Position numbers and translations under genes: made by a program | The notes under the pieces: model-generated | Databases searched by the model: none | Seen by the model: the letters and a program-made list of their open reading frames with translations, nothing else | What the model was told of the DNA's origin: nothing | Assembly (NCBI RefSeq): GCF_003019675.1 | Contig: NZ_CP028105.1 | Location: forward strand, 574,282 to 638,281 | From: Fusobacterium ulcerans | GTDB taxonomy: Bacteria > Fusobacteriota > Fusobacteriia > Fusobacteriales > Fusobacteriaceae | Length of the DNA stretch: 64,000 nt | Reading direction: 5' to 3' | Shown here: positions 53,635-61,080 of the stretch, in pieces | Position numbering within the stretch: position 1 is the first letter of the stretch | Layout of the letters: every line of letters begins with the position of its first letter

Positions 53635-55245
53635 TTAAGAGTATAGCTTTCCTAAAAGAATGTTCTTTTCAGTGTTTTCTCTGACACTTTTTATTATTGT
53701 GATACCTTTTGAAACATCTCCTATCAATATAGCACCTTTTAGCTTATTTTCCTCAAAATATAATTTTTTATAAATACTTTTTTTAGTGTCTATATCTTCA
53801 ATAAACTCTTCACACTCTTTTCCATTTCCAATCAAACCGATAGAAATAAGTTTGATATTCATTCCATCAAAATTAAGCGGCTGAATTTGTTCCTTATAAA
53901 CAGCACTATCTCCACTTGCATTTATTCCTGCTGTTTTTCCCTGTTCCATAGCTATCTGCCAAAGTCCTATTACTTTTCCTTCATATTCTGCTGCATCTCC
54001 ACAAGCATAAATATCTTTTTCAGAAGTTTCCATTTTTTCATTTACGATTATTCCTCTTCCAGTTTGAAGCCCCATATCCACAGCTAGTTGTTTATTAGGA
54101 AGTATTCCTGCACTTATAACTACTAAATCTGCCATAATATGTTCTCCTTTTTCAAGAACAACAGAAGATACTTTTCCTTCTCCCTCCAAATGATCAACAA
54201 CTACACCTTTATATACCTTTACTCCTGAACGCACTATTGCCTGCTCTAATATTTTAGATCCTTTTTCATCTAGCTGTCTAGGTAAAATTCTCTGCATCAT
54301 TTCTATTACTGAAACTTCCATTCCCAGCTCTTTCAGTCCCCATGCTGCCTCCAGTCCAAGAACTCCTCCACCAATAACAACTGCTCTTTTACATTTCTTT
54401 ACATATTCTTTTACATTTTCTGTATCTTTCATACTTCTAATAGTAAAAACTCCATCTAAAGAAGCATTTTTTATAGGCGGGATAAAACATTCTGATCCAG
54501 TAGCCAATATCAATTTATCATATAAGTACTCTTTTCCGCTTTCTAAAGTTACTTTTTTATCCTTAGCTGATACAGATTTCACTGCATCTCCTATAGTTAT
54601 CTTTATATTTTTTTCCTCATACCATTTATCTTTTTTTATTTTCAATTTTTCTTCTGGCATATCAGCATAAAGATGCTCTGTCAACATAGTTCTATAATAT
54701 GGCATTACACTTTCTTTTCCTATAATTTGAATATCTGCCAGTTTATTTTTACTTCTCACAGCATCTGCTGCTGATACTGCGGCTACTCCTCCACCAATTA
54801 TAATTACTTTTTCCTCTTTATTTAAATTCTCTTCTTTTTTATTTTCTATTTTTATAAAGGCTTCTTTTCCTGCTCCACATACAGGACATACAGCTGGGCA
54901 CTCTTCTCCATCTATTACTTCACTGCATACTGTACACTTCCAGCTTGTTTCTGAAACTGGTTTAATCTCTATTTCTTCAAAAAGTTCTTTTCCTACTCCA
55001 CACACAGGACAGGTATCAGGCACTTCACCATCAGGAAATATTTCATCACATACTGTACATTTCCATGCTTTTCCTGAAATAACTTTTTTCTTTTCATCTC
55101 TATTTATAGAAGGTGTTGTTTTTTCTTCAGCTTTTACTTCTTCAAAAAATTCACTTCCTACATTGCATACAGGACATACCTCTGGTGGATTCTCTCCTTC
55201 AAATTCTTCTCCACATATTGTACATCTCCATTTTTTCATTTCCAT
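53635..55245 (-). CDS. FAD/NAD(P) oxidoreductase with three N-terminal rubredoxin-type domains
   Basis: 536 residues. Three rubrerythrin-type rubredoxin knuckles occur in tandem, each CxxC-x12-CxxC: Cys8/11/24/27, Cys63/66/79/82 and Cys104/107/120/123, each starting W-[KR]-C-T and ending CPVC-x-[VA]-G. Residues 146 to about 440 form a pyridine-nucleotide disulfide-type fold: VIIIGGGVAAVSAADAV (FAD), VVIGGGVLGLEAAWGLKELG (NADH) and ISAGILPNKQLA then YACGDAAEYEG. A C-terminal domain like NADH:rubredoxin oxidoreductase or NirB follows. It likely passes electrons from NAD(P)H through flavin to its own iron sites and on to a peroxide- or oxygen-scavenging partner (inference). No partner enzyme is adjacent; trxA is next. 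Confidence 0.9.
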   Translation of the reverse strand: MEMKKWRCTICGEEFEGENPPEVCPVCNVGSEFFEEVKAEEKTTPSINRDEKKKVISGKAWKCTVCDEIFPDGEVPDTCPVCGVGKELFEEIEIKPVSETSWKCTVCSEVIDGEECPAVCPVCGAGKEAFIKIENKKEENLNKEEKVIIIGGGVAAVSAADAVRSKNKLADIQIIGKESVMPYYRTMLTEHLYADMPEEKLKIKKDKWYEEKNIKITIGDAVKSVSAKDKKVTLESGKEYLYDKLILATGSECFIPPIKNASLDGVFTIRSMKDTENVKEYVKKCKRAVVIGGGVLGLEAAWGLKELGMEVSVIEMMQRILPRQLDEKGSKILEQAIVRSGVKVYKGVVVDHLEGEGKVSSVVLEKGEHIMADLVVISAGILPNKQLAVDMGLQTGRGIIVNEKMETSEKDIYACGDAAEYEGKVIGLWQIAMEQGKTAGINASGDSAVYKEQIQPLNFDGMNIKLISIGLIGNGKECEEFIEDIDTKKSIYKKLYFEENKLKGAILIGDVSKGITIIKSVRENTEKNILLGKLYS

Positions 55246-55463
55246 ATTCTCCTCCCTTTCCTGCTATATACCCTTTTTCTAATTTTAACACATTAAATTC
55301 TTTTTTTCAATTGTAATTATTACAAAACTAACATTCATACAATATGAAAAAAGATGACCCATAATTTAGAAATATAATTTTAAAACTTTTTCAGTAGAAA
55401 TATTTACCATTAATTTTCAAAGCTCTAAAATTTACTCTAACTTTTCAGTCATCTATTTATATT

Positions 55464-56159
55464 TTAATTATTCTTTTTTTCTCTTTCTTCCTTTTCTCTC
55501 TCTGCCTGTGATTTATTTAAATAGAAAGGTTCCAGTGTATATATGTTGTCATCTTCATGATGCAAAGCTATTTGAGCCGCCATAGCTGCTCTTGGTATAG
55601 AGTTTGCTTTAGAGAATACAATATTGTCTTCTTCCATAATCTCTTTTATAAGTTCTTGGTTCACTATAGCTCCATCTCCTATAAATACAACCTTTTCTCC
55701 TTTTAATTTTTCAAGTATATCTCTTAATTCTCCATCTTTATATTCTTCTTTTCTAACTAATTTTCTATTTTCATATTTATATTGAGAATAGTATACTCTC
55801 TCTTTTCTTGCATCAATAAGAGGAACAATTAACCCTTCTCTTTCTTCCCCTGTCTCAGCTAAAACATCTAATTCATTTATTCCAATGATTGGTTTTTCCA
55901 AAGAATATGCAAGTCCTTTAGCTATTGCCACTCCTATTCTTATTCCTGTAAAAGATCCAGGCCCTGTTGTTACAGCTATTTTATCAACATCTTTTATAGT
56001 ATATCCAGATAAATCAAATAGGGAATCTACAGCCTTCATTATGACATTTGAATGGTTCACTTTTACATATAAGTTTATTTCTCCTATTATTCCAGTTTTA
56101 TCCTCATACAAAGCTACACTTCCTATTTTTGTAGCAGTATCAATTGCTAAAATCAACAT
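55464..56159 (-). CDS. tsaB: tRNA threonylcarbamoyladenosine biosynthesis protein TsaB
   Basis: 231 residues, ASKHA-fold partner of TsaD in making t6A37. ILAIDTATKIGSVALYE, VTTGPGSFTGIRIGVAIAKGLAYSLEKPIIGINELDVLA are the family core. Ends with a charged tail (EREKEEREKKNN). Overlaps tsaE by 20 bases; its SD (GGAG) is inside tsaE. It closes a tsaB-tsaE-heptose-nudix operon. tsaD and tsaC are elsewhere. The 218-base gap before the next gene downstream holds no recognised feature. Confidence 0.94.
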   Translation of the reverse strand: MLILAIDTATKIGSVALYEDKTGIIGEINLYVKVNHSNVIMKAVDSLFDLSGYTIKDVDKIAVTTGPGSFTGIRIGVAIAKGLAYSLEKPIIGINELDVLAETGEEREGLIVPLIDARKERVYYSQYKYENRKLVRKEEYKDGELRDILEKLKGEKVVFIGDGAIVNQELIKEIMEEDNIVFSKANSIPRAAMAAQIALHHEDDNIYTLEPFYLNKSQAEREKEEREKKNN

Positions 56160-56604
56160 ACTTCAACATCTCCTTCTCTTTTGCAGGATTTCCCACATAA
56201 CTCAATTCTATTTCACGAGTTTCATCTCCATGATAGAATAATTTTATTTCAATATATTCTTTTGGAAGCTCGCTTTTTATTATGTCTGCCCATTCTATCA
56301 GGACTATTCCTCCACTGTTAAGATAATCCTCATACCCTACCTCATATATTTCTTCTGCTTCAGATAAACGGTACACATCAAAATGATATAGGGGAAGTCT
56401 TCCACTGAAATATTCAAGTACATAGTTAAAAGTAGGACTTTTCAGGCTTTCTTCTACACCTAATTTTTTAGCAAAAGTTTTAGTAAATGTAGTTTTTCCT
56501 GTACCAAGATCTCCTATGAGAGCTATAGTAGTATTTTCTTCAGCATAATCAGAAAGTTTTTCTGCTAAAGTGTCAAGCTCCTTAAAGCTCATTATTTTTT
56601 TCAT
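56140..56604 (-). CDS. tsaE: tRNA threonylcarbamoyladenosine biosynthesis ATPase TsaE
   Basis: 154 residues: Walker A GDLGTGKTTFTKTFAKKLG, SPTFNYVLEY, PLYHFDVYRL and IVLIEWAD. The ATPase acts on the TsaB-TsaD complex. I start it at 56604, just after GGAGGAG; the frame four codons longer begins inside that SD. It overlaps the upstream heptose gene by 23 bases and tsaB by 20. Confidence 0.93.
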   Translation of the reverse strand: MKKIMSFKELDTLAEKLSDYAEENTTIALIGDLGTGKTTFTKTFAKKLGVEESLKSPTFNYVLEYFSGRLPLYHFDVYRLSEAEEIYEVGYEDYLNSGGIVLIEWADIIKSELPKEYIEIKLFYHGDETREIELSYVGNPAKEKEMLKYVDFSN

Positions 56605-57079
56605 TTTCTCCTCCATCTTTAAACTGTATCTTATTTACAATATTTGTAGTTGATTTTCCTTCTATAAAAGAAAGAATTCTAACTTCTCCACCATTTTTTT
56701 CTACTGTTGAAGTCTCAGGAAGAGTATTTTTATCATAGTCTCCCCCTTTTACATGGATAGATGGTTTTAATTTATCTAATGTCTCTATTGGCGTCAGCTC
56801 ATCAAATATAACTGTAAAATCTACAGCTTTTAATCCTGAAAGCATTTCAGCTCTGTCTATTTCATTATTTATAGGTCTTGTAGGTCCTTTCAGCTGCTTT
56901 ACAGAAGCATCTGAATTAACTCCTACTATCAATATATCTCCCTGTCTCTTTGCCTCATTCAAGTATCTCAAATGTCCTACATGAAGGATATCAAAACATC
57001 CATTTGTAAATACTACTTTTTTGCCTTGTAATTTTAACTCCTCTATAAGTTTTGCTGCGGTTTCCTTGCTTAAAATCAT
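56582..57079 (-). CDS. rfaE2: D-glycero-beta-D-manno-heptose 1-phosphate adenylyltransferase
   Basis: 165 residues, cytidylyltransferase fold: VFTNGCFDILHVGHLRYLNEAKRQGD with HxGH, GVNSDASVKQLKGPTRPINNEIDRAEMLSGL and IHVKGGDYDKNTLPE. It is the stand-alone HldE C-terminal domain that makes ADP-heptose for LPS inner core, and fits the Lpt genes in the window. The start overlaps the NUDIX stop as ATGA. Other heptose genes are not in the window. Confidence 0.93.
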   Translation of the reverse strand: MILSKETAAKLIEELKLQGKKVVFTNGCFDILHVGHLRYLNEAKRQGDILIVGVNSDASVKQLKGPTRPINNEIDRAEMLSGLKAVDFTVIFDELTPIETLDKLKPSIHVKGGDYDKNTLPETSTVEKNGGEVRILSFIEGKSTTNIVNKIQFKDGGENEKNNEL

Positions 57080-57711
57080 TTAACTACCTCCATATCTTTT
57101 CTCAACATTTTTATAAAATCCAATATGATTTCTGCTGTCATTCCCCAGACTATGTCTCCATGAAAATTATAAAAATATACTTCTCTTGGATTTCCCTGCC
57201 AAGGTCCATGATATCTCGTTGGCAGTCCAAGCTCCTCAGATGAAAATTGAGGAACATTTTCTATTCCAATTTTTTCTATTCTAGGCTCATTTTTCAAAAA
57301 AAATTCAATTGGTGCAAAGATTACTCTTTCCACTTCATCTTTATTATACTTGATATCTTCTCTATTTTCCAGTCTGACAAATCCTACATATACTTCCAAT
57401 ATCATTCCTGAAGGATTTACAAGTATTCCTAATTTTCCAGATATTTCAATTTTTTCTCTAGGTATTCCTAATTCCTCTATCGTTTCTCTTATTGCTGTTT
57501 CTTCAGAATTTTTGTCTTTTTTATCACATTTTCCACCTGGAAGAGAAATCTCTCCTCCCTGCCTTATTTCAATTGCCCTTTTCTCCAGAACTATATATTC
57601 TTTTTTATCAAGTTCAGCTATGGCAATAAGGACTGCCGAGTTTACATATCTATCTTGTCCAATTATTCTTTCGTTAGTATTTTTTAATAACTCTACGATT
57701 TTTTCTCTCAT
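57076..57711 (-). CDS. NUDIX hydrolase, CoA-pyrophosphatase type
   Basis: 211 residues. The motif LEKRAIEIRQGGEISLPGGK followed by NSEETAIRETIEELGI (Nudix box) matches the YeaB/PCD1 group that cleaves CoA and its derivatives. Substrate is inferred from the family. The C-terminal part (LGLPTRYHGPWQGNPREVYFY) is typical of that group too. First gene of the operon with rfaE2, tsaE and tsaB. Confidence 0.88.
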   Translation of the reverse strand: MREKIVELLKNTNERIIGQDRYVNSAVLIAIAELDKKEYIVLEKRAIEIRQGGEISLPGGKCDKKDKNSEETAIRETIEELGIPREKIEISGKLGILVNPSGMILEVYVGFVRLENREDIKYNKDEVERVIFAPIEFFLKNEPRIEKIGIENVPQFSSEELGLPTRYHGPWQGNPREVYFYNFHGDIVWGMTAEIILDFIKMLRKDMEVVK

Positions 57712-57732
57712 ATCCTTTACACCTCAATAAAA

Positions 57733-57760
57733 ATTATACCATTTTCCAAAAAAAGAGCAA
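57733..57760 (-). promoter_or_regulatory. Promoter of the NUDIX-rfaE2-tsaE-tsaB operon
   Basis: TGG-TATAAT extended -10 (TATAAT 57733-57738) with TTGCTC (57755-57760) at 16 bases. The -35 lies inside the arm of the upp terminator (57753-57797), so promoter and terminator share bases. Confidence 0.5.
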
Positions 57761-57797
57761 CTGAATTAGCAAATTTTTTTTGCTTTCAGATGCTCTT
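57747..57797 (-). terminator. Terminator of upp
   Basis: AAGAGCA (57753-57759) pairs with TGCTCTT (57791-57797), with inner CTGAA/TTCAG and AGCAAA/TTTGCT stems, ending in a T run on the minus strand. 24 bases after the upp stop. Confidence 0.78.
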
Positions 57798-57820
57798 GAT
57801 AAGGTTTAATTCTTTATAGC

Positions 57821-58444
57821 TTATTTAGTTCCGAATATTCTGTCTCCACAATCTCCAAGTCCAGGATAAATATATCCCTCTTTTGTTAATCCTTGGTCGA
57901 TTTTAGCTGTGTAGATAGATACATCTGGATGTTTGTTAAGAAGTTTTGCTATTCCTTCTGGAGCAGCTACCAGACACATAAAGATAATATCTTTAACTCC
58001 TTCAGATTTTAAATAGTCTATTGCATAAACTGCTGATCCTCCAGTTGCCAACATTGGATCTACAACAATAACTTTTCTAGATGTTATATCTACAGGAAGT
58101 TTGCAATAGTAGTAAACAGGTTCTAATGTCTCCTCATTTCTGTATACTCCAATATGTCCTACTTTTGCAGTTGGGATAAGATCTTGTATCCCGTCTACCA
58201 TTCCCAATCCAGCTCTTAAAATAGGTACAATAGCAAGTCTGTCTTGAAGTGTATGTCCTATAGTAGACATTAAAGGAGTTGTTACCTCTGTTTCTTCTAG
58301 CTTAAGATTTTTTGTTGCTTCATATGTCATAAGTTTTGCTATTTCATTTAGATTCTCTCTAAAATCTTTTGTATCTGTTCCTATATTTCTAAGTATTGTC
58401 AGTTTGTGTTGAATTAAGGGATGATTAATTTCTATTACTGCCAT
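57821..58444 (-). CDS. upp: Uracil phosphoribosyltransferase
   Basis: 207 residues, type I PRTase salvaging uracil to [56 protein letters not shown] (PRPP loop) and the C-terminal [31 protein letters not shown]. Single gene between rpmE and its terminator. SD GGAGGA 6 bases before the ATG. Confidence 0.97.
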   Translation of the reverse strand: MAVIEINHPLIQHKLTILRNIGTDTKDFRENLNEIAKLMTYEATKNLKLEETEVTTPLMSTIGHTLQDRLAIVPILRAGLGMVDGIQDLIPTAKVGHIGVYRNEETLEPVYYYCKLPVDITSRKVIVVDPMLATGGSAVYAIDYLKSEGVKDIIFMCLVAAPEGIAKLLNKHPDVSIYTAKIDQGLTKEGYIYPGLGDCGDRIFGTK

Positions 58445-58523
58445 TTTTTCCTCCTGTTTTACTAAATTTTTTTCTCATATATTATACCAAAAAACTTAGA
58501 GTTTTTCAAAATTAAATTCTGTC

Positions 58524-58552
58524 ATAAAAAAACAGGACTATAAAGTCCTGTT
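58524..58552 (-). terminator. Terminator of rpmE
   Basis: 9-bp perfect stem (58531-58539 with 58544-58552), 4-base loop and a seven-T run on the minus strand, 9 bases past the rpmE stop. Confidence 0.88.
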
Positions 58553-58561
58553 CTGATACGA

Positions 58562-58774
58562 CTATTTATTAATATTGTATCTTTTGTTGAATTTGTCAAC
58601 TCTACCAGCAGCATCAATAAATTTAGCTTTCCCTGTATAGAATGGGTGGCATTTTGAGCAAACAGCTATTTTAAGTTCGCTCCCTTTAGCATAAGTTGAT
58701 CTTGTTTCAAATTTTTCTCCACATGTACATTCAACAGTTATAATGTTGTATTGTGGATGAATATTTTTTTTCAT
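58562..58774 (-). CDS. rpmE: 50S ribosomal protein L31 (zinc-binding form)
   Basis: 70 residues, L31 type with four cysteines CTC (16, 18) and CSKC (39, 42), the zinc-binding C+ form. [20 protein letters not shown] and [26 protein letters not shown] are standard. Zinc-containing L31 is normally replaced by a C- paralogue under zinc starvation in species that have both; no second copy is in the window. Own promoter with TTGCAA-17-TAAAAT. Confidence 0.97.
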   Translation of the reverse strand: MKKNIHPQYNIITVECTCGEKFETRSTYAKGSELKIAVCSKCHPFYTGKAKFIDAAGRVDKFNKRYNINK

Positions 58775-58818
58775 TGATTTTCACCTTCCTAACAAAAATT
58801 TTCTTAATATCACAAGAG

Positions 58819-58847
58819 ATTTTATCATAAATATATAAGTTTTGCAA
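58819..58847 (-). promoter_or_regulatory. Promoter of rpmE
   Basis: TTGCAA (58842-58847), 17 bases, TAAAAT (58819-58824), in the 206-base divergent gap shared with the RNase H gene. Confidence 0.7.
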
Positions 58848-58920
58848 CTTTTTTTTAAGTGCGTTTATTAAAAATTTTCTATCATTAATTTGTTTATAAA
58901 ATATATTTCAATAAATATAT

Positions 58921-58949
58921 TTGTAAAATTTCTTTTTATAAGTTAAGAT
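58921..58949 (+). promoter_or_regulatory. Promoter of the RNase H gene
   Basis: TTGTAA (58921-58926), 17 bases, TAAGAT (58944-58949), 31 bases before the GTG start. Confidence 0.55.
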
Positions 58950-58980
58950 ATTCTATATGATTATTTTTTCAGGAGGAATT

Positions 58981-59619
58981 GTGGGTAAAAAATTTTATGC
59001 TTACTTCTTAGAAGATGAAAATATCAAGGGGATGGTTGATAACTGGGATAAATGCAAAAGCCTTGTTCATGGCAAAAAAGCCAGATATAAATCTTTTCCA
59101 ACAGAAAAAGAAGGAAAGCAGTGGCTTGAAGCAGGAGCTCATTATGAAAAGAAAACAGGTGATCAGGCTCCTAAAGTAAAAAAAGAAAAATTAAAAGAAT
59201 CACTTGTTGATGGAATATATTTTGACTCTGGTACAGGGCGTGGAATTGGTGTAGAAGTAAGAGTTACTGATCTGAAAGGAACCTCTCTCCTAGAGAAAAA
59301 TTCTTTTGGACTTTCTGTTAATTCCTATGGAAATATCCATCTTGGTACTGATAAAACAAACAACTATGGAGAACTTCTCGGATTATATCTGGCTATGGAT
59401 ATAGCTTCACAGACTGGAGAAAAAAAAATATTTGGTGACAGCAATCTGGTTATTTTCTTTTGGTCTAAAGGATTATTTCGAAAAGACTCATTAAACGAGG
59501 ATACAATATCTTTAATCCTCAAAGTTACAGAAAAAAGAAAAAATTTTGAAAAAACAGGTGGGAAAATTGAATATGTCTCTGGGGATATAAACCCTGCTGA
59601 CTTAGGATTCCACAAATAG
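58981..59619 (+). CDS. Viroplasmin-domain ribonuclease H (RNase HI)
   Basis: 212 residues. Residues 1-50 are the viroplasmin-like hybrid-binding domain (KKFYAYFLEDENIKGMVDNWDKCKSLVHGKKARYKSF). The remainder is an RNase HI domain: IYFDSGTGRGIGVEV (first Asp), NNYGELLGLYLAMD (Glu), KIFGDSNLVIFFW (Asp) and SGDINPADLGFHK (Asp). It removes RNA from RNA-DNA hybrids. I start it at GTG 58981, where GGAGG is 5 bases upstream; the ATG at 58957 lies before that SD and has none. 9 bases before the YwaF-like gene. Confidence 0.92.
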   Translation: MGKKFYAYFLEDENIKGMVDNWDKCKSLVHGKKARYKSFPTEKEGKQWLEAGAHYEKKTGDQAPKVKKEKLKESLVDGIYFDSGTGRGIGVEVRVTDLKGTSLLEKNSFGLSVNSYGNIHLGTDKTNNYGELLGLYLAMDIASQTGEKKIFGDSNLVIFFWSKGLFRKDSLNEDTISLILKVTEKRKNFEKTGGKIEYVSGDINPADLGFHK

Positions 59620-59628
59620 GAGGAAAAC

Positions 59629-60315
59629 ATGGATACTTTTACACTTTTTAGTACTGAACATTTTTGGTTTATAGGTGGAGGATTTTTAGCAGTATTCGCT
59701 TTTATCATTATTGCAGCATTTCTTCCTAGATATAGATTTGCTCAGGTTTCTGCTTTAATAATCCTGATCATAAAAGTCAGTGAGTTAAGTTACAGACATT
59801 TTTATTTTGGGGAACCTATCAAAGGTCTTCTTCCTCTTCATTTGTGTAACCTTACATTGATTTTTGCCCTGCTTATGATGTTTACTAAATCACCATCATT
59901 ATTTCAGGTAACTTATTATTGGAGTTTAGGTGCTATTTTTGCAATCCTTACCCCTGATGTAAAATACTCTTTTCCTCATCCATTGACATTGAGTTTTTAC
60001 ATCACACATTTTTATCTAATATTTGCAGCTATTTACGGAGTAATTTTCTTTGAGTTTAAACCTACCTTCAGAGGCTGGGTAGATTCATTTGTATTCTTAA
60101 ATGTCCTTGCAGTAATTATATTTTTTATAAATTCAAATCTTGGAACAAATTATCTTTATGTCAATAGAATTCCAGATTTTACTTCTCCACTGGATCATTT
60201 TGGAAAGTGGCCATACTACATTGCAGTTGTAGAAGGTATATATTTGATATTGACATATGCAATTTATTTTCCATTTAGAAGAAAGACTTTTAGATACAGC
60301 ACAAAATATTTTTAG
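59629..60315 (+). CDS. YwaF/TIGR02206-family integral membrane protein
   Basis: 228 residues, six or seven membrane segments: FSTEHFWFIGGGFLAVFAFIII, LLPLHLCNLTLIFALLMMFTKS and DHFGKWPYYIAVVEGIYLILTYAIYFPF are family hallmarks of YwaF, related to TMEM164. Eukaryotic TMEM164 is a lipid acyltransferase; a bacterial role is unknown. Cotranscribed with the RNase H gene. Its 3' end abuts the IS200 element. Confidence 0.88.
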   Translation: MDTFTLFSTEHFWFIGGGFLAVFAFIIIAAFLPRYRFAQVSALIILIIKVSELSYRHFYFGEPIKGLLPLHLCNLTLIFALLMMFTKSPSLFQVTYYWSLGAIFAILTPDVKYSFPHPLTLSFYITHFYLIFAAIYGVIFFEFKPTFRGWVDSFVFLNVLAVIIFFINSNLGTNYLYVNRIPDFTSPLDHFGKWPYYIAVVEGIYLILTYAIYFPFRRKTFRYSTKYF

Positions 60316-60321
60316 AAATCA

Positions 60322-60348
60322 CAAACCACCACTTCAAGTGGTGGTTTG
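60322..60348. repeat. Right-end hairpin of the IS element
   Basis: 27-base palindrome with 13-base arms around one C (60335), immediately after the YwaF-like gene. Likely the TnpA right-end recognition hairpin; it could also serve as that gene's terminator although no T run follows. Confidence 0.7.
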
Positions 60349-60378
60349 CTCCACCCTATAAGGGTATGGTACTAGCTT

Positions 60379-60390
60379 AGGCTTAAGCCT
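60379..60390. repeat. 12-base palindrome inside the IS right end
   Basis: AGGCTTAAGCCT, perfect palindrome, inside the non-coding part of the element. Possible subterminal structure. Confidence 0.5.
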
Positions 60391-60425
60391 TACTGAATGG
60401 TTTGCCAACCGCGTAATTCTTCATT

Positions 60426-60443
60426 CAGCTACTTAAGTAGCTG
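60426..60443. repeat. 18-base palindrome just downstream of tnpA
   Basis: CAGCTACTTAAGTAGCTG, perfect palindrome, 8 bases beyond the tnpA stop codon. Likely part of the element's right-end structure or a 3' hairpin of tnpA mRNA. Confidence 0.55.
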
Positions 60444-60450
60444 GTGTGCT

Positions 60451-60912
60451 TTAGTTTGTTTTTTCTCCGAAAGGATCTATATACTCTTTCAATGTCAATT
60501 GATCATTCGCTATATCTTCTTGCAACTGTTCTCTTATATATTTTGCGATCCTTTCTTTATTTCTTCCTACTGTATCAACATAATATCCTCTACACCAAAA
60601 ATGTCTATTCCCATATTTATATTTTAAATTTGCATGTTTATCAAATATCATCAATGAACTTTTCCCTTTCAAATATCCCATAAAACTTGATATGCTTATT
60701 TTCGGAGGTATACTTACCAACATATGTATATGGTCTTTACAGGCATTAGCCTCTATTATTTCTACTCCTTTAAATTCGCAGAGTTTTCTTAATATCTGCC
60801 CTATATCTCCTTTGATTTTTCCATATATTACCTGCCTTCTATATTTTGGTGCGAATATGATATGATATTTACAATTCCATGTTGTATGTGATAGACTATT
60901 ATTGTCATACAT
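60451..60912 (-). CDS. tnpA: IS200/IS605-family transposase TnpA (HUH Y1)
   Basis: 153 residues. WNCKYHIIFAPKYRRQVIYG, the HUH motif HIHMLVSIPP (about residue 62-64) and RNKERIAKYIREQLQED with the catalytic Tyr. It cuts and joins single-stranded DNA during lagging-strand synthesis. The frame is intact from start to stop, so the copy may be active. Its SD lies in a strong upstream stem (60921-60972), which should repress translation. Confidence 0.93.
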   Translation of the reverse strand: MYDNNSLSHTTWNCKYHIIFAPKYRRQVIYGKIKGDIGQILRKLCEFKGVEIIEANACKDHIHMLVSIPPKISISSFMGYLKGKSSLMIFDKHANLKYKYGNRHFWCRGYYVDTVGRNKERIAKYIREQLQEDIANDQLTLKEYIDPFGEKTN

Positions 60913-60920
60913 TTTATGAC

Positions 60921-60972
60921 CTCCTTTGATTAGTTAATCGGCCGGCAAACCTAATTAATTATATCAAAGGAG
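60921..60972 (-). promoter_or_regulatory. Stem masking the tnpA Shine-Dalgarno site
   Basis: On the minus strand CTCCTTTGAT (60963-60972) pairs with ATCAAAGGAG (60921-60930), and inner bases continue the stem. The paired ATCAAAGGAG contains the SD of tnpA, 8 bases before its ATG. IS200 is known to limit its transposase this way; the same logic is inferred here. Confidence 0.75.
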
Positions 60973-61009
60973 CTTTTATTTTCTAAGCATAGCCTTCCGG
61001 CTTTTTTGT

Positions 61010-61030
61010 ACCACTCGCTTAGCAAGTGGT
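61010..61030. repeat. Left-end hairpin of the IS element
   Basis: ACCACT-C-GC-TTA-GC-A-AGTGGT: outer 6-bp arms with an inner GC/GC pair, followed on the plus strand by a seven-T run. Resembles the right-end hairpin core, as expected for IS200 ends. Confidence 0.65.
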
Positions 61031-61046
61031 TTTTTTATACAATTAT

Positions 61047-61075
61047 AAAGAGGGCTTGTTGTTCATGCCCTCTTT
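61047..61075. terminator. Terminator of yigZ
   Basis: AAAGAGGGC (61047-61055) pairs with GCCCTCTTT (61067-61075); flanked by T-rich sequence on the plus side and TTTATAATTG on the minus side. It ends 6 bases from the yigZ stop and may act in both directions. Confidence 0.72.
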
Positions 61076-61080
61076 TTATA

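Larger units (their letters stand above)
60316..61040 (-). mobile_element. IS200-type insertion sequence (IS200/IS605 family, tnpA only)
   Basis: About 720 bases, one HUH transposase on the minus strand and no tnpB. The ends are bracketed by two similar imperfect palindromes, CCACCACTTCAAGTGG at 60322-60348 (right end relative to tnpA) and ACCACT...AGTGGT at 61010-61030 (left end). Inner palindromes lie at 60379-60390 and 60426-60443. No terminal inverted repeat or target duplication, as expected for this family. Exact ends cannot be set without another copy. Confidence 0.82.

Noticed and set aside
55352..55453. Long-range hairpin AGATGAC/GTCATCT after tsaB with a T run
   Set aside because: Only 7 bp with a loop of about 85 bases and little inner pairing; too weak to call a terminator without a fold.
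60991..61007. Small plus-strand terminator inside the IS left end (AGCC/GGCT with T run)
   Set aside because: Only a 4-bp stem; probably part of the IS end structure.
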